The notes below the pieces were generated by a model, which ran no database searches, was not told the origin of the DNA, and saw nothing but the letters and a program-made list of their open reading frames with translations. From assembly GCA_007570785.1 (NCBI GenBank), contig ML660777.1:2915817-2979816 (forward strand): DNA of 64,000 nucleotides, given 5' to 3'. Origin of the DNA: Antilocapra americana. Taxonomy: Eukaryota > Chordata > Mammalia > Artiodactyla > Antilocapridae. Positions 10,178 through 21,101 of the stretch are shown here, in pieces. The translations under genes and the position numbers were made by a program. Positions within the stretch are counted from its first letter, which is position 1. Each line of letters opens with the position of its first letter.

Positions 10178-10398
10178 GGGGCTTCTCAGGTGGTACAAGT
10201 GGGTAAAGAATCTGCCTGCCAATGCAGGAGACATGAGAGACCCAAGTTCAGTCCCTGGGTTGGAGAGATCTTCTGGAGAAGGAAATGGCAAACCACTCCA
10301 GTATTTCTTGCCTAGGAAATCCCACGGACAGAGGAGACTGGCGGGCTATAGTCCATGGGGTCGCAAAGAGTTGGACACGACTGAGTGCATACACATAT
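10178..10398 (+). mobile_element. Bov-tA SINE
   Basis: GGGCTTCTCAGGTGGTACAAG start, CAATGCAGGAGACATGAGAG, GGAGAAGGAAATGGCAAACCACTCCAG, and GTTGGACACGACTGAGTGCATAC end. Flank fragments CCTATTT and TCTATTT may be a short target duplication. Confidence 0.93.
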
Positions 10399-10424
10399 GA
10401 TATCTATTTAGCTGCCCAACTCTA

Positions 10425-10555
10425 TCATATGGGTTCTTTTACTATCTATATTTTACAGATGAGGGAATAAGCCCTAAGTGATACACACAGGTAAGAGGTG
10501 GTAGGTTCCAGACGTCTGATTCCAGAGTCCCTGCTACTCACACTTCAGTTCTACA
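10425..10555 (+). mobile_element. MIR SINE
   Basis: TTACTATCTATATTTTACAGATGAGGGAATAAG, AAGTGATACACACAGGTAAGAGGTGGTAGG and GTCTGATTCCAGAGTCCCTGCTACTCACAC follow the MIR consensus order. Confidence 0.8.
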
Positions 10556-10965
10556 GATGCCGGCCCCCATCAGTTACTGGCTTAAAAGGGGCAAGTAAAC
10601 AATCCCCTATCACCCATAACAACTGAAGCTGTTTGGCTGCAAGAGGGCAAGCTTTGAGAATTCCTTCCAACTCAACAGGGACAGAAATACATCCTGGAAC
10701 TCATAACTAATTAATCTAGGAGTATTCTTGTAGCAAAAGACCCTGAAGTCTCAGCAGCGGATTGTCCAGGATCTGCAGTTACGGCATCTTGAGTCAGTGA
10801 GAATTTCAAGGGGCTTTCAAGATTTGCTACACATTATTTAAATGTGTGTTGGTGGTTGAAGGGTTACATATCAGAAAATACCTTAGTCAAAATTTCTAGA
10901 CTCTGACCTTTGAAAACAAACCATGAGTCTGGAACAAGCGTATTTGACATAACTGGATGTAACTG

Positions 10966-11183
10966 GGGCTTCCCTGGTGGCTCAGACGCTAAAGAATCTG
11001 ATTTGCTTACAATGCAGGAGACCTGAGTTTGATCCATGGGTTGAGAAGATACCCTGGAGAAGGAAATGGCTACCCACACCAATATTCTTGCCTTGGAAAT
11101 CCCATGGACAGAGTAGCCTGGAGGGATACAGTCCATGGGATCACACGACTAGTGACTAACACTTTCACTTTTCACTTTCACTC
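10966..11183 (+). mobile_element. Bov-tA SINE
   Basis: GGGGCTTCCCTGGTGGCTCAGACG start, AATGCAGGAGACCTGAGTTTGATCC, GGAGAAGGAAATGGCTACCC, with a (CACTTT)n-type tail at 11161-11183. Confidence 0.94.
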
Positions 11184-11369
11184 TGAGAAGCAAGACAGTG
11201 GGACAATGATTTACTTTTTCTTTCTTCCAACAATTATGCATTAAAATATTTACTGAGGTCAAGTTCTATTCCAGTAATGGTTCAGGTTGAGTATAAAGTG
11301 CTTGATGCAACCAAGACCGTTCTCAGTTTCATTGGCATGGTAGTCATGTGTCTCTGAGTTAAATTTCTT

Positions 11370-11720
11370 TAATAAGCCTCAAATGGTGATGGCTTAACCT
11401 AGAAAATGTTTATTTTTGCTCACATAAAATCTGATGTGGAGCTGGGTGAGTTTCTAGGCAGCTGTCTACCATGTGAGGTTCTGGAATCCAGGCTGCTTCT
11501 GTAATCACCAGACCAGAGCAGAAGAGAACAGAGTGGTTTTGTGACAACTGTTCAAGGCTTTGGCCCTAGGGAACTCGCATAACTTCTATTCACAAAGCAT
11601 TGGTTAAAACCAGTCAGGAAGGCCTGTCTATATGTAAGGGGACTAGGAAAGTATAAGCCCATTGTGTGCTCAAAGAAAGAGAAAACCGGAAGTTCCTCCC
11701 ATATGTAGATTACTGTTTCG
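11370..11720 (+). repeat. Ancient repeat, family unresolved
   Basis: GGTGATGGCTTAACCTAGAAAATGTTTATTTTTGCTCACATAAAATC, then a region ending AAGGGGACTAGGAAAGTATAAGCCCATTGTGTGC. It resembles mammalian MER/MaLR-class consensus text but cannot be assigned without a library search. The 65-aa antisense frame at 11552-11749 lies in it. Confidence 0.35.
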
Positions 11721-12199
11721 AGGAGACTAAACAAAGAGTAAGCAGACACATTTATATTATAAAAGATAGTTATAAATACTTTAATATAATGAGTCTTATT
11801 TATGCATAAGAAAGCTAAAACTCAGGCAGTTGTCTAGCAGCAGATATATTAAGAAAAGCGTTTTACCTATCATATGTTTTGAAGTTTGACCCAGGGTTTC
11901 TTGGCCTTGGCCCTTTTAACAATTCGTGCCTGGTGACTGCTTATTGTGGGGGCTTTTCAGTGCATTGTATGATACGTAGCAGCATTCCTGGATCTTAATC
12001 ACTAGGTGCCAGTAGCCAGTATTCTGGCTTCACCCAGAGGTGAGAACCAAATATCCCTCCAGACATTTCCAAGTGACCCTGTGAAGGCGAAATCACCCTG
12101 GTGTGGGAACCACTGGTTTGCACTATTCCTTGTAGTTTTTTCCAACATCAAACCTAGAGTTAACACAGTAACATGCATGTATATATATTTTATTTACAT

Positions 12200-12388
12200 C
12201 AGGGGCCCCCAACCTCTGAGGACAAATGCCTGATGACTTGAGGTGGAGTTGATGTTAATATTAATAGAAATAAAGTGCACAATAAATGTAATACACTTGA
12301 TCATCCTAACCCACCCATCACCTTGTCCGTGGGAAAACTGTCTTTCATGAAACCAGTACCCACTGCCAAAAAATGTTGGGGACCACTG
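12200..12388. mobile_element. MER1-type (hAT-Charlie) DNA transposon, internally deleted
   Basis: Terminal inverted repeats CAGGGGCCCCCAACCTC (12200) and GTTGGGGACCACTG (ending 12388), with internal sequence AAAGTGCACAATAAATGTAATACACTTGATCATCC and CCGTGGGAAAACTGTCTTTCATGAAACC characteristic of MER1. The expected 8-base target duplication is degraded (ATTTACAT versus CTTTGCAG). It is non-autonomous. Frames crossing it (75-124 aa) are not genes. Confidence 0.8.
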
Positions 12389-12561
12389 CTTTGCAGTATA
12401 CAAAGCACTTTACACAACTTCATCTCAATCAAAAGAACTACAAGAGAATGTGAAGAAATAAGTTGGAAAAGGCAAAATGCTTTGTCCATATCACAAGGGA
12501 GGCGACTCAACCAAAGCCCTTTCACTCTGGATTCATAAATGTTCCTAAGTGTTTATTGCTA

Positions 12562-12905
12562 AGAGTCCCTTGGACTGCAAGAAGATCCAACCAGTCCATC
12601 CTAAAGGAGATCAGTCCTGGGTGTTCGTTGGAAGGATTGATGTTGAAGCTGAAACTCCAATATTTTGGTCACCTCATGCAAAAAGTTGACTCATTGGAAA
12701 AGACCCCAATGCTGGGAAGGATTGGGGGCAGGAGAAGAAGGGGACGACAGAGGATGAGATGGCTGGATGGCATCATCGCCTTGATGAACATGGATTTGGG
12801 TGGACTCCGGGAGTTGGTGATGGACAGGGAGGCCTGACGTGCTGCAGTTCATGGGGTTGCAAAGAGTTGGACACAACTGAGCGACTGAACTGAACTGAAC
12901 TGAAC
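12562..12905 (+). mobile_element. BovB 3' end, sense
   Basis: AAGAGTCCCTTGGACTGCAAG, GACTCATTGGAAAAGACCCC, GGGGACGACAGAGGATGAGATGG, ending TGAACTGAACTGAACTGAAC. It is 5' truncated. No clear target duplication. Confidence 0.93.
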
Positions 12906-14312
12906 CGTGTGACAGCATTGTTCCAGTTATAGAGGATATAAAAATAAAAGATCGGCTCCTGCTCTCAGGAGACTCACAGTCTACTGAATCAAAGAGACAA
13001 TTTAATATGAAATTACATAGGAGGTAATTAAACTAAGTGCTCGATAGAAAGGCTTACAGCTCTTCAGAGGGAGGTACTTCATCCACTGAACTATCGGAAA
13101 AGAGATAGAAATACTGCAACAGAAAGGAAGGAATAATAGGAAGCTATGTTGCAGAGACTGCCAAATTTCATTTGAGTCACCATGGGGGAAAAATGAACTA
13201 AAATAGAGAAGCACAGAGCAGATCAAGAGGAAAGAAAATAATATTCTGAGCTGTGGGTGGGAAAAATTGTGAAAAAGTGCTGCTAAGTCCTCAACCTGCA
13301 GGCAAGTGTTCTCTGAATGGTTGCAAGACCCGGAAACACCCTTACCTTACAGGTTTTCTACAATGTTGATCCAAATGAATCATATCATACCCAAAGAAGA
13401 AATCCTACTATAGGAGATCATTAAAAATTTAAAAAAAAATTAAGCTTAAACAGTATGTTTCTGAAGCAGAAAAAAAAAGTGAATGATTAAGATTAGGTTT
13501 AAAGAAGGGCATCTTTCATACAAATGACAAGCAATTTAATTTTGGAAAAATGAAGCCTCATTGAAGGTCATTGGGCAGGTCATTCATTCAAGATTTGAGC
13601 TGTAATCACTTGGAAAGAACTTGTTCTAACTTTCTGATTTATGTCTTAATATTTAAATATCTCAATTGTTTAAATGTGAATATTCATTAGCCTGAGTATG
13701 ATTCTCTGTCAGTGTGTGATCTCATAATCTGGCCAAACAAATGACTATAAGCTTCATAAAATATGTTTTTTCTTTAAAACATCCACTCGTGATACTGGGG
13801 ATAGTTACTGAGTTAAACATGTTTTAATTCCTTGTTGGGAAAGCAGAGAGGGTGCAAAGCTTACTTTCTCAAATAGGAACATCTAGGCCTCAGTACTCTT
13901 TATGCTTCCACTTCAATCAGCTCACTTCTCTCTTAGCCCTTACTCTTCTCAAGCCGTTCCTTCTGCCATCACCCTTCACAACCAGCAAATATCGAGTCAT
14001 CCGTTTTCCTGTCCCTGTATAATGTCACTACCCCGGGCTCACTCTACCCTCTAGTCGTGTTCTTCCTGTTACCCAGTTTGAAATCATACTCCTGTTTTGT
14101 CATCCTGAACAAATTCTTACTCCTGTTTGCAACTTTTTCTGATCTGAGATATCAAAATTAGTCCCCATTTTCTGCATTCAACTCTTTATGCTGGGGCTAC
14201 TACTGGAAGTTACAGCATTCCTTGTGTTGGTTGAGAGTAATAATTCCTCACTCCAACTACCTGTCTAGTTTCCCCACTTGCCTCCTTAAAGAAAAATATA
14301 TAATGAATAGGG
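12906..14312. other. Unique sequence
   Basis: No gene or firm repeat call. The pyrimidine-rich 13890-14280 part loosely recalls L2-type sequence but not well enough to annotate. Confidence 0.35.
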
Positions 14313-14526
14313 TATGCGTGCTAAGTCGCTTCAGTCATGTCCGACTATTTGGACTTTAGCCTGCCAGCTTCCTGTCCATTGTATTCTCCAGGCAAGAATA
14401 CCGGAGTTGGTTGCCATTTCCTACTCCAGGGGGATCTGCCTGATTCAAAGATTGATTGACGCCCGTCTCTGACATATCCAGCATTGGCAGGTGGGTTCTT
14501 TACCACTAGTGCCACCTGGGAAGCCC
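14313..14526 (-). mobile_element. Bov-tA SINE, antisense, with perfect target-site duplication
   Basis: TGCTAAGTCGCTTCAGTCATGTCCGAC through AGTGCCACCTGGGAAGCCC. The 11-base flank AATGAATAGGG is identical at 14302-14312 and 14527-14537, fixing the insertion limits. Confidence 0.95.
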
Positions 14527-15182
14527 AATGAATAGGGCACAATCTTCAAACTTGATTGGAAAAATCTTGCAAAAGTAAAATTTGTAAAACCAGTGTAAAG
14601 GAAAAATAAAATCTATGAAGAAGAGAGCAGTTTAAAGAGAAGTAGACTGAAGGAAAAAAAAAACTGTAAGAAATAAAAATACATGGAGGTTAAACAATAT
14701 GCTAATAAAGAGAGGTGGAAATTTGGTGGAAGAACTGAGGGGAGAAAGTTTCAGTTTCTTTATGATTTAGGTAGGGAGGAAGTAGAGGTGTGTAATTTGA
14801 GGACAACAGCCTTTGGGTTGAATTCCCCAGAGGCACCCCCCTGAGTGCCTGGAAGTTCCCAGGAGGCTGGTTTCCTGTGATACTGAGATTTATAATAAGA
14901 CGTTTTGTACGTTTGGTCTTCTCCCCAGTTTCTGGCACAGACATCCTGAAACCTTTGGAATTTCTTAAGTGATAAGAGCAGTAAAAGTGTCTATTGTTAA
15001 ATTAATGAGATGGCTTTTGGAAAACTCCTAAGGTTGAGGGCTCGTTGTCCCGGGAGTGAACCAAAAGATTAGAGGACTGGAACTTTCCATTCCAACCCAA
15101 TCTCTTGGGAGAGAAAGAGGCTGGAGATCGATTTCAGTCATCAATTGATTCAATCAATTATGTCTATGTAATGAAGCCTCTG

Positions 15183-15395
15183 GACTTCCCTGGTGGCTCT
15201 GTGGTAAAGAAGCCACCTGCCAATGCAGGAGATGATGGCTCAATCCATGAGTCAGGAAGACCCCCTGGAGAAGGGCCTGGCAACCCATTCCAGTATTCTT
15301 GCCTGGAGAATCCCAAGGACAGTAGGAGCTTGGCGGGCTATGGTCTATGAGGTTGCAAAAGAGTCCAACACGACTTAATGATTAAAACAACAACA
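15183..15395 (+). mobile_element. Bov-tA SINE
   Basis: GACTTCCCTGGTGGCTCTGTGG start, CAATGCAGGAGATGATGGC, GCCTGGAGAATCCCAAGGAC, tail GATTAAAACAACAAC. Flanks ATGAAGCC and ATGAGGCC may be the target duplication. Confidence 0.93.
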
Positions 15396-15785
15396 TGAGG
15401 CCACCATAAATACCTCAAAGCATAGTGTTAGGAGAGCTTCGGCACTGGTCAACATGTGGACAATTGGAGAGAGTGTTGAGCCCAGAGAGAGCATGGAAAT
15501 CTGCCCTTTCCTGTATGCCTTTCCCTATGTATCTCTTCCATCAGGCTCTTCCTAGTTATGTCTTTCTATAATAAACCAGTGATCTAGCAGGTAAAATGTT
15601 TCTCTGTGTTCTGTGAGTGGCTCTAGCAAATTAATTGAATTCAAAGAAGGAGTTGTTGGAACTGAGCCAATCAGTCCAAAGCCCAGGTTGTCACATGGGC
15701 TTCTGACTGGCATCTGAAACTGGGCTGAGGGAAGTCTTATGGGACTGAGTTCTTAACCTGTGAACCCTGATGCTGTCTTCTGGTA

Positions 15786-16217
15786 GACAACAGTCACGTC
15801 TGGTTGTGAGAGCTGGGCCATAAAGAAGGCTGAGCACTGAAGAACTGGTGCTTTCAAACTGTGGTGCTGGAAAAGACTCTCGAGAGTCCCTTAGACCGCA
15901 AGAAGAACAAGCCAGTCAAGCCTAAAGAAAATCAACCCTGAATATTCATTTGAAGGACTGATGATGAAGCTGAAGCTCCAATCCTTTGGCCCCCTGATGC
16001 AAAGAGCTGACTCATTGTAAAAGACCCTGATGCTGGGAAAGATTGAAGGGAGGAGGAGAAGGGGACACCAGAGGATGAGATGGTTGGATGGCATCACTAA
16101 CTCAATGGACATGAGTTTGAGCAAACTCTGGGAGATAATGAAGTACAGGGAAGATTGGCATGCGGCAGTCCATGGGGTCACACAACCATGTTGGACACGA
16201 TTGAGTGACGAAACAAC
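15786..16217 (+). mobile_element. BovB 3' end, sense
   Basis: Starts slightly more 5' than the copies at 3316 and 12562 (GTGAGAGCTGGGCCATAAAGAAGGCTGAGCACTGAAGAACTG), then GTGGTGCTGGAAAAGACTC, AAGACCCTGATGCTGGGAAAG, ending TTGGACACGATTGAGTGACG. The 110-aa antisense frame is a shadow. Confidence 0.93.
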
Positions 16218-16394
16218 AACCACAGCTGATGTCAGAAAACTGCTTGGTCATAGGGGAAAACCCTCCAAAACACATTGTTACTGATCAAAAACCTTTCTTT
16301 CCCTGCATCTAGAGAAGGGAAGCCTTGAGCTATTATGGGAATGGAGGTGGGAAAGACCATAGCCTTAGTGTATAAAGTTTTATTGAATTGTCTT

Positions 16395-16600
16395 TGTTAG
16401 CCCAGGGTTGAAATCTCAGCTCTGCCACTTCTAGCTGTGCAATCTTGAACAATTTACTTACACTCTTTAAGCCTCTTTGAATTTATCCCCTAAAGGTTTT
16501 ATAAGCATCTTATGAAATAAAAGAGATTGAGCAATAGCACAATTTCTGAGATGGCATAGATACTCAATAGATGACAAGTTCCTCCCATTTCTCACCATGA
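16395..16600 (-). mobile_element. MIR SINE, antisense
   Basis: GTTGAAATCTCAGCTCTGCCACTTCTAGCTGTGCAATCTTGAACAATTTACTTACACTCTTTAAGCCTC is the antisense MIR core. Confidence 0.8.
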
Positions 16601-16607
16601 CAGGCAA

Positions 16608-16870
16608 CTTGAATAGTGGGTAAAGCACTGAGTTAGATAAAACTAGATTCAAGTCCACACTGATTTAGACCTAGGCCGTATTCAGACCTATCCCTTGCAA
16701 ATGTGGAATCTTGATCATGTTAAGTAACCTTTACTACCCTCACTTTTCTCAGTTTTAGAAGAAACTTAATAAAATACATCTCCAAGAGGTCTTGTGAGGA
16801 TTAAAGTAAGGATCAGACATACTGTTTATATAGCCCTTAGCATAGTTACTGGCCTGGACTAAATAGAATA
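16608..16870 (-). mobile_element. MIR SINE, antisense, second copy
   Basis: AGTGGGTAAAGCACTGAGTTAGA, ATCATGTTAAGTAACCTTTACTACCCTCACTTTTCTCAG and TTGTGAGGATTAAAGTAAGG follow the antisense MIR order. It lies directly next to the previous copy. Confidence 0.75.
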
Positions 16871-16959
16871 AATTCTAGCCAATATTATCAGTACTCCAGC
16901 AATTATTTAGGCTTTTTGTCCTTCATTAAGCTTTCTCAGGCTGATAATCAATGAAATAA

Positions 16960-17095
16960 TTTAGTTCACAAAAATACATTTCATTCTTATTATGTGCGAG
17001 GCACTAGGCTAGATGCTGAGGGGAATCACAGAAAAATAAAATATCATGCCTGTCTTCAAAGTATTCACAGTCTCATGGAGTGAAGTACAGACATG
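16960..17095 (-). mobile_element. L2 3' end, antisense
   Basis: TATTATGTGCGAGGCACTAGGCTAGATGCTGAGGGGAATCACAGAAAAATAAAATATCATGCCTGTCTTCAAAG matches the reverse complement of the L2 3' end (MIR shares part of this tail). Confidence 0.7.
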
Positions 17096-18240
17096 TACTT
17101 AATAGCAGGAAAATGATAAATAGTTGCAAAGTGAGAGGAGAAAGGGTAATTCTTAACATAGAGATCCAAAATTCCCCAGAAAGCTGTTCATAAGACTGAG
17201 TAGCATTCCAAAGACAGAGGGTTAGAAAAAGGGTGACTTAGGAATTTTTTAAAGACTTTGTAGCAATACTAAATATGAAATGCTTGATGTGTTTGGAGAG
17301 TAACTAATTCTTGGGGTGTGTGTATGTGTTGCAGGTTGTTGTCAATAATCATATACTTAGTTTTTTTCTCTTTCAGTGATGGGAGCTGTTTCTTATTAAA
17401 TTATATATTTCATACAACCCCTCATGGTATCTTGCACAAAGTAAAGTTCAGTGAAATGAATTAGATTGAAGATACTTTCATATTAGATTTTAATATGAAA
17501 ATTAAAATATTTATTAGATTTCCCAAATATCCTAAGGTTTGTTGCATAATTTTATAGTTTTTTATTATAAAAACTTATAAAATTTATAAAATAAATTTTA
17601 TTTTATAGAGTCATCCCAATTAATATGCTTAGGTATCTCTACTGAAAGTGTTTCAGAAATAATAACAGCAAGAATTTTAAAATTTTCCTAGCAATTTACT
17701 TGACTTGAAATTGTTCAGCCTTCATACTAACTTCTGTAAAAAAAAAAAAAAACCATGCAACAATTTAGACACCACCCTGGCTTTTGATTCATGCTGATAA
17801 TTATGAGGTTTCTTCTAGTCAAGGAGCAGTAACTAAGGAGTACTGCCTCTTTGAGTGAAAGGACCTGGTGGTGGAGATGGAGAGAAGAGATCATTTTCCT
17901 AGCAAAGAGGCAGCTTATCCAGAGATGCACGAATGTTAAAACAGGAGTGAGCAAAAGACCAGTGAGCCATGTCCTCATCAAATGAACTCAGCTGGATTAT
18001 TCGCTGCTGACCTACCCTACCTATGAATGAAGGGGAGGAGGCAGGAAAGAGAGTGAAAGCAAAGAAGGGCATGGTAATACTGTTTGTTTTAGGAATCACA
18101 CAAGCAAGGACACACTTTAGAATTAAGGGTATTGCCAGAGGCAATCAGTCCTCAAATGTACTTGAAATCAATTTTGTTTGAGTGAAAACATAATTTAAAA
18201 AAAGATTATTATTTCAGTGTTTATATTACCCATGAAATAT
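17096..18240. other. Unique sequence
   Basis: A+T-rich with a poly-A run at about 17739-17753. The overlapping antisense frames at 17727-18144 show no domain and I do not call them genes. Confidence 0.4.
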
Positions 18241-18962
18241 TACCTTGTCAGCTGACTTTGAATTTTATCTAACACGTCCTTCGATCATCAAGTTTTTCCT
18301 CACTCCTGGACCACACTCTCTTCCAGCTACCACCTTTTCTCTCTTTGCATTTCCTCCTCTCCCCTGCTCATTTACAGGAAAAAATTACAAAAGTTGTCTC
18401 TCTTTAGTTCTCTTCCACTGGTACTTCTCTCATGCTCCGTTGTAAAGACAACAGTGTTCTACCCAGAATCGGTCCACTGGGCAGCTGGGTTCTCATCTCA
18501 CTGGATCTCTCACTGATACACTCTTGACTCTTCCTACTGAGCTGTTTCTCTCTTGTTGCCCTCCTCCCTCTTCAGTTGCTCTTTCTCAGACTTCTGTGAT
18601 TCTCCATCACCCTCAATAACCACAATATGGTGATGTTTCTTGGGGATTCTGGTTCTCTTCTTTACCTGCACGACTCCATAGGTAATATCATCAAGACTTA
18701 TGGTTTTATATATTGTCTGTATTTTTTTGACTCTGAAATGTTCACCCTTGATGTGTCTCTGAACTCCAGTCTTTTATACCCACCCACCTACTTACCATGG
18801 CCTAAACCAAACTCTCAATTCCCACCCACAATTTGTTCTTCCATAATGTTTCACCATCTCAACAAACATCAGCTCCACTTTTTCTGTTGTTCATGCCCCA
18901 GATCTTGGAGCTATCCTTGACTCTGCCTTCTCTGACTCCCCACATCTAGTCTGTAATCATTA
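18240..18962 (+). mobile_element. L2 LINE, sense, older 5' part
   Basis: Pyrimidine-rich text with L2 ORF-end phrases: CTCCATCACCCTCAATAACC, CCTTGATGTGTCTCTGAACTCCAG, and CATGCCCCAGATCTTGGAGCTATCCTTGACTCTGCCTTCTCTGACTCCCCACATC. It continues at 19090-19254 and 19467-19985. Confidence 0.65.
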
Positions 18963-18964
18963 CT

Positions 18965-19088
18965 TTTACTCAGTATTTTTAAAATATTTTCTAATTGCCT
19001 GCTATATATCTGGTACTGTTCTGGGAGCTGCAGATACGGAAGAGAATAAAGCAGACAAAAGCCCTGCCCTCAAGTTTTGGTGACTTAA
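18965..19088 (-). mobile_element. L2/MIR 3' end, antisense, nested in sense L2
   Basis: AATTGCCTGCTATATATCTGGTACTGTTCTGGGAGCTGCAGATACGGAAGAGAATAAAGCAGACAAAAGCCCTGCCCTCAAG is an antisense L2 tail breaking the surrounding sense L2. Confidence 0.65.
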
Positions 19089-19089
19089 A

Positions 19090-19254
19090 ACGGATCCACA
19101 GTCCAGTCAGCTTTTCTCTCCCACACATCACCATCACTACCACCCTAGACAAAACCACCCACAACTCCCTGGATTGGGACAAGAGCTTCATGCTTCCACT
19201 TGTGTCCTCCATAGTTCTCTTCTCTCTATGCTAGTCAGAATGACCACAAGGAGG
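19090..19254 (+). mobile_element. L2 LINE, sense, middle segment
   Basis: CACATCACCATCACTACCACCCTAGACAAAACC…CCCTGGATTGGGACAAGAGC…GCTAGTCAGAATGACC corresponds to the L2 region ahead of its 3' UTR. Interrupted at 19255 by a SINE. Confidence 0.6.
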
Positions 19255-19466
19255 GCTCAGTCACTCAGTCGTGTCCAAATCTTTGCGGCCCTATAGACTT
19301 TAGCCCACCAGGTTCCCCCATCATGAAATTTTCCAGGCAAGAATACTGAAGCAGGTTGCCATTTCCTATTCCAAGGGGTCTTCCCCACCCAGGGATCAAA
19401 CCCTCATCTTTTGCATCTCCTGCATTGGCAGGTGGATTCTTTACCACTAGCGCCACCTGGGAAGCC
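19255..19466 (-). mobile_element. Bov-tA SINE, antisense, nested in L2
   Basis: GGCTCAGTCACTCAGTCGTGTCC through CGCCACCTGGGAAGCC. The L2 resumes immediately afterwards. Confidence 0.93.
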
Positions 19467-19985
19467 TAATCATTTGGCGGCATAAATCAGATGATGCCTT
19501 TCCTCTCCTCATAACTCTCCAGCAGCTCCTCAACTTATTAAGATAAAAATCCAAAGTCCATCACAACACCCACAACACTTTCTGCGACCAGGGTCCTGCT
19601 ATTGCTCTGATGTTCCCTCCCTGAGGTTGTTCTAGTCACATCAGCCTCGTTGATCTTCCTCTCAACACTTTAAACCACTTAGGGCACATGACTTTATTCA
19701 TGCTACTTGACACATGTCTACACTTCAGATGGTTCCTAAAGCATCGCCTTACTGAGCAGGCCTTCTCTGATCTTTAATATAAAAGAGAATTCATACCTTC
19801 CTCACTCTGTATTCCCCTCTCCTGTTTCATGTCTGTCTGTATCAGTGTATGTCTTAACAGCCTCTTCTATCAAGAAGGTAAGCCTTTGAAAGGATTTTGT
19901 TGAGCTCGCTGCTGCATCTCCATCTCCCAGAGCAGTGACTGGAAAATACTATGCACTCAATAAATATTTACTGAGTTATCTTTGG
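19467..19985 (+). mobile_element. L2 LINE 3' end, sense
   Basis: CTCCAGCAGCTCCTCAAC, AAATCCAAAGTCCATCACAACACCC, CAGGCCTTCTCTGATC, GAGCAGTGACTGGAAAATACTATGCACTCAATAAATATTTACTGAG: a clear L2 3' end. Confidence 0.8.
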
Positions 19986-20577
19986 TCCAGAGATTCTACA
20001 GTTTGTTAGTTTATGAGGGTGTTAACATAAAGTTCCTCTGGATCAAGTGTCTGCATTTGCGAGTCAACAAACACCAGATAAGTGTTCTGTTCATGGCCTG
20101 GGAGCAGAGTGACTCATCTGCCCTGTGACCCCATAATGTTTAGTTCTATCACAATTAATCATAAACTTTCAAATCTGAAATTGAAGTATCCCATCACTTT
20201 GTTATAACTAGTTTCTCATATTTGCTAAACTATGAAACAGAGAGCCTGTGGTAAATACGCAGTGATAAAAGTCCCTGGGAGATGGTACAGGTGATTATCA
20301 GTCAATGATTTATAATCCTTTATATCAAATTAATCATCTGGAAATTAGGCATGTGGATACACAATGAAGACAGGCGAGCTATGTACAAGGGGTGGGTGCG
20401 GTAGTAAAGATGTGCACTTTGATTCTTAGATAGTGAACTATGTAGAACACCATTTTGGTCTATCGTGAAGGTAAGAACAATTGAGAAATCCTGGATAAAA
20501 GGCCCATATGCAGATACTCTGAGAAAAAAAAAAGAAAAACCAAAACAGTAATGTGGGTGTCCTGAAAGGACTAATTT
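19986..20577. other. Unique sequence
   Basis: No gene or repeat recognised. It ends with the upstream copy of the L1 target site (20578-20590). Confidence 0.4.
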
Positions 20578-21101
20578 AAATAACAGATGAAGCTTTTAAT
20601 TTTAATTAGGTCCCATTTATTTATTCGTGCTTTTATTTCCAGTATTCTGGGAGGTGGGTCATGTAGGATCCCGCTTTGGTTTATGTCAGAGAGTGTTTTG
20701 CCTATGTTATCCTCTAGGAGTTTTATAGTTTCTGGTCTTATGCTTAGATCTTTGATCCATTTTGAGTTTATCTTTGTGTATGATGTTAGAAAGTGTTCTA
20801 GTTTCATTCTTTTACAAGTGGCTGTCCAGTTTTCCCAGCACCACTTGTTAAAGAGGTTGTCTTTTCTCCATTGTATATTCTTGCCTCCTTTGTCAAAGAT
20901 AAGGTGTCCATAGATGCGTGGATTTATCTCTGGGCTTTCTATTCTGTTCCATTGATCTATATTTCTGTCTTTGTGCCAGTACCATACTGTCTTAATGACT
21001 GTGGATTTGTAGTATAGCTTAAATTCAGGTAGGTTGATTCCGCCAGTTCCATTCTTCTTTCTCAAGATTGCTTTGGCTATACGAGGTATTTGTATTTCCA
21101 T
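20571..21101 (-). pseudogene. L1 ORF2p fragment (inverted segment)
   Basis: 176-aa antisense frame matching the ORF2p region between RT and the Cys-rich end ([57 protein letters not shown]). Its last five residues (ICYLN) are read from the target-site flank, marking the L1 end. A second piece at 21227-21460 covers the preceding part of ORF2. Confidence 0.85.

Noticed and set aside
17727..18144. Overlapping 84- and 81-aa antisense frames
   Set aside because: No domain, no promoter, and hydrophobic stretches are expected from the T-rich strand.
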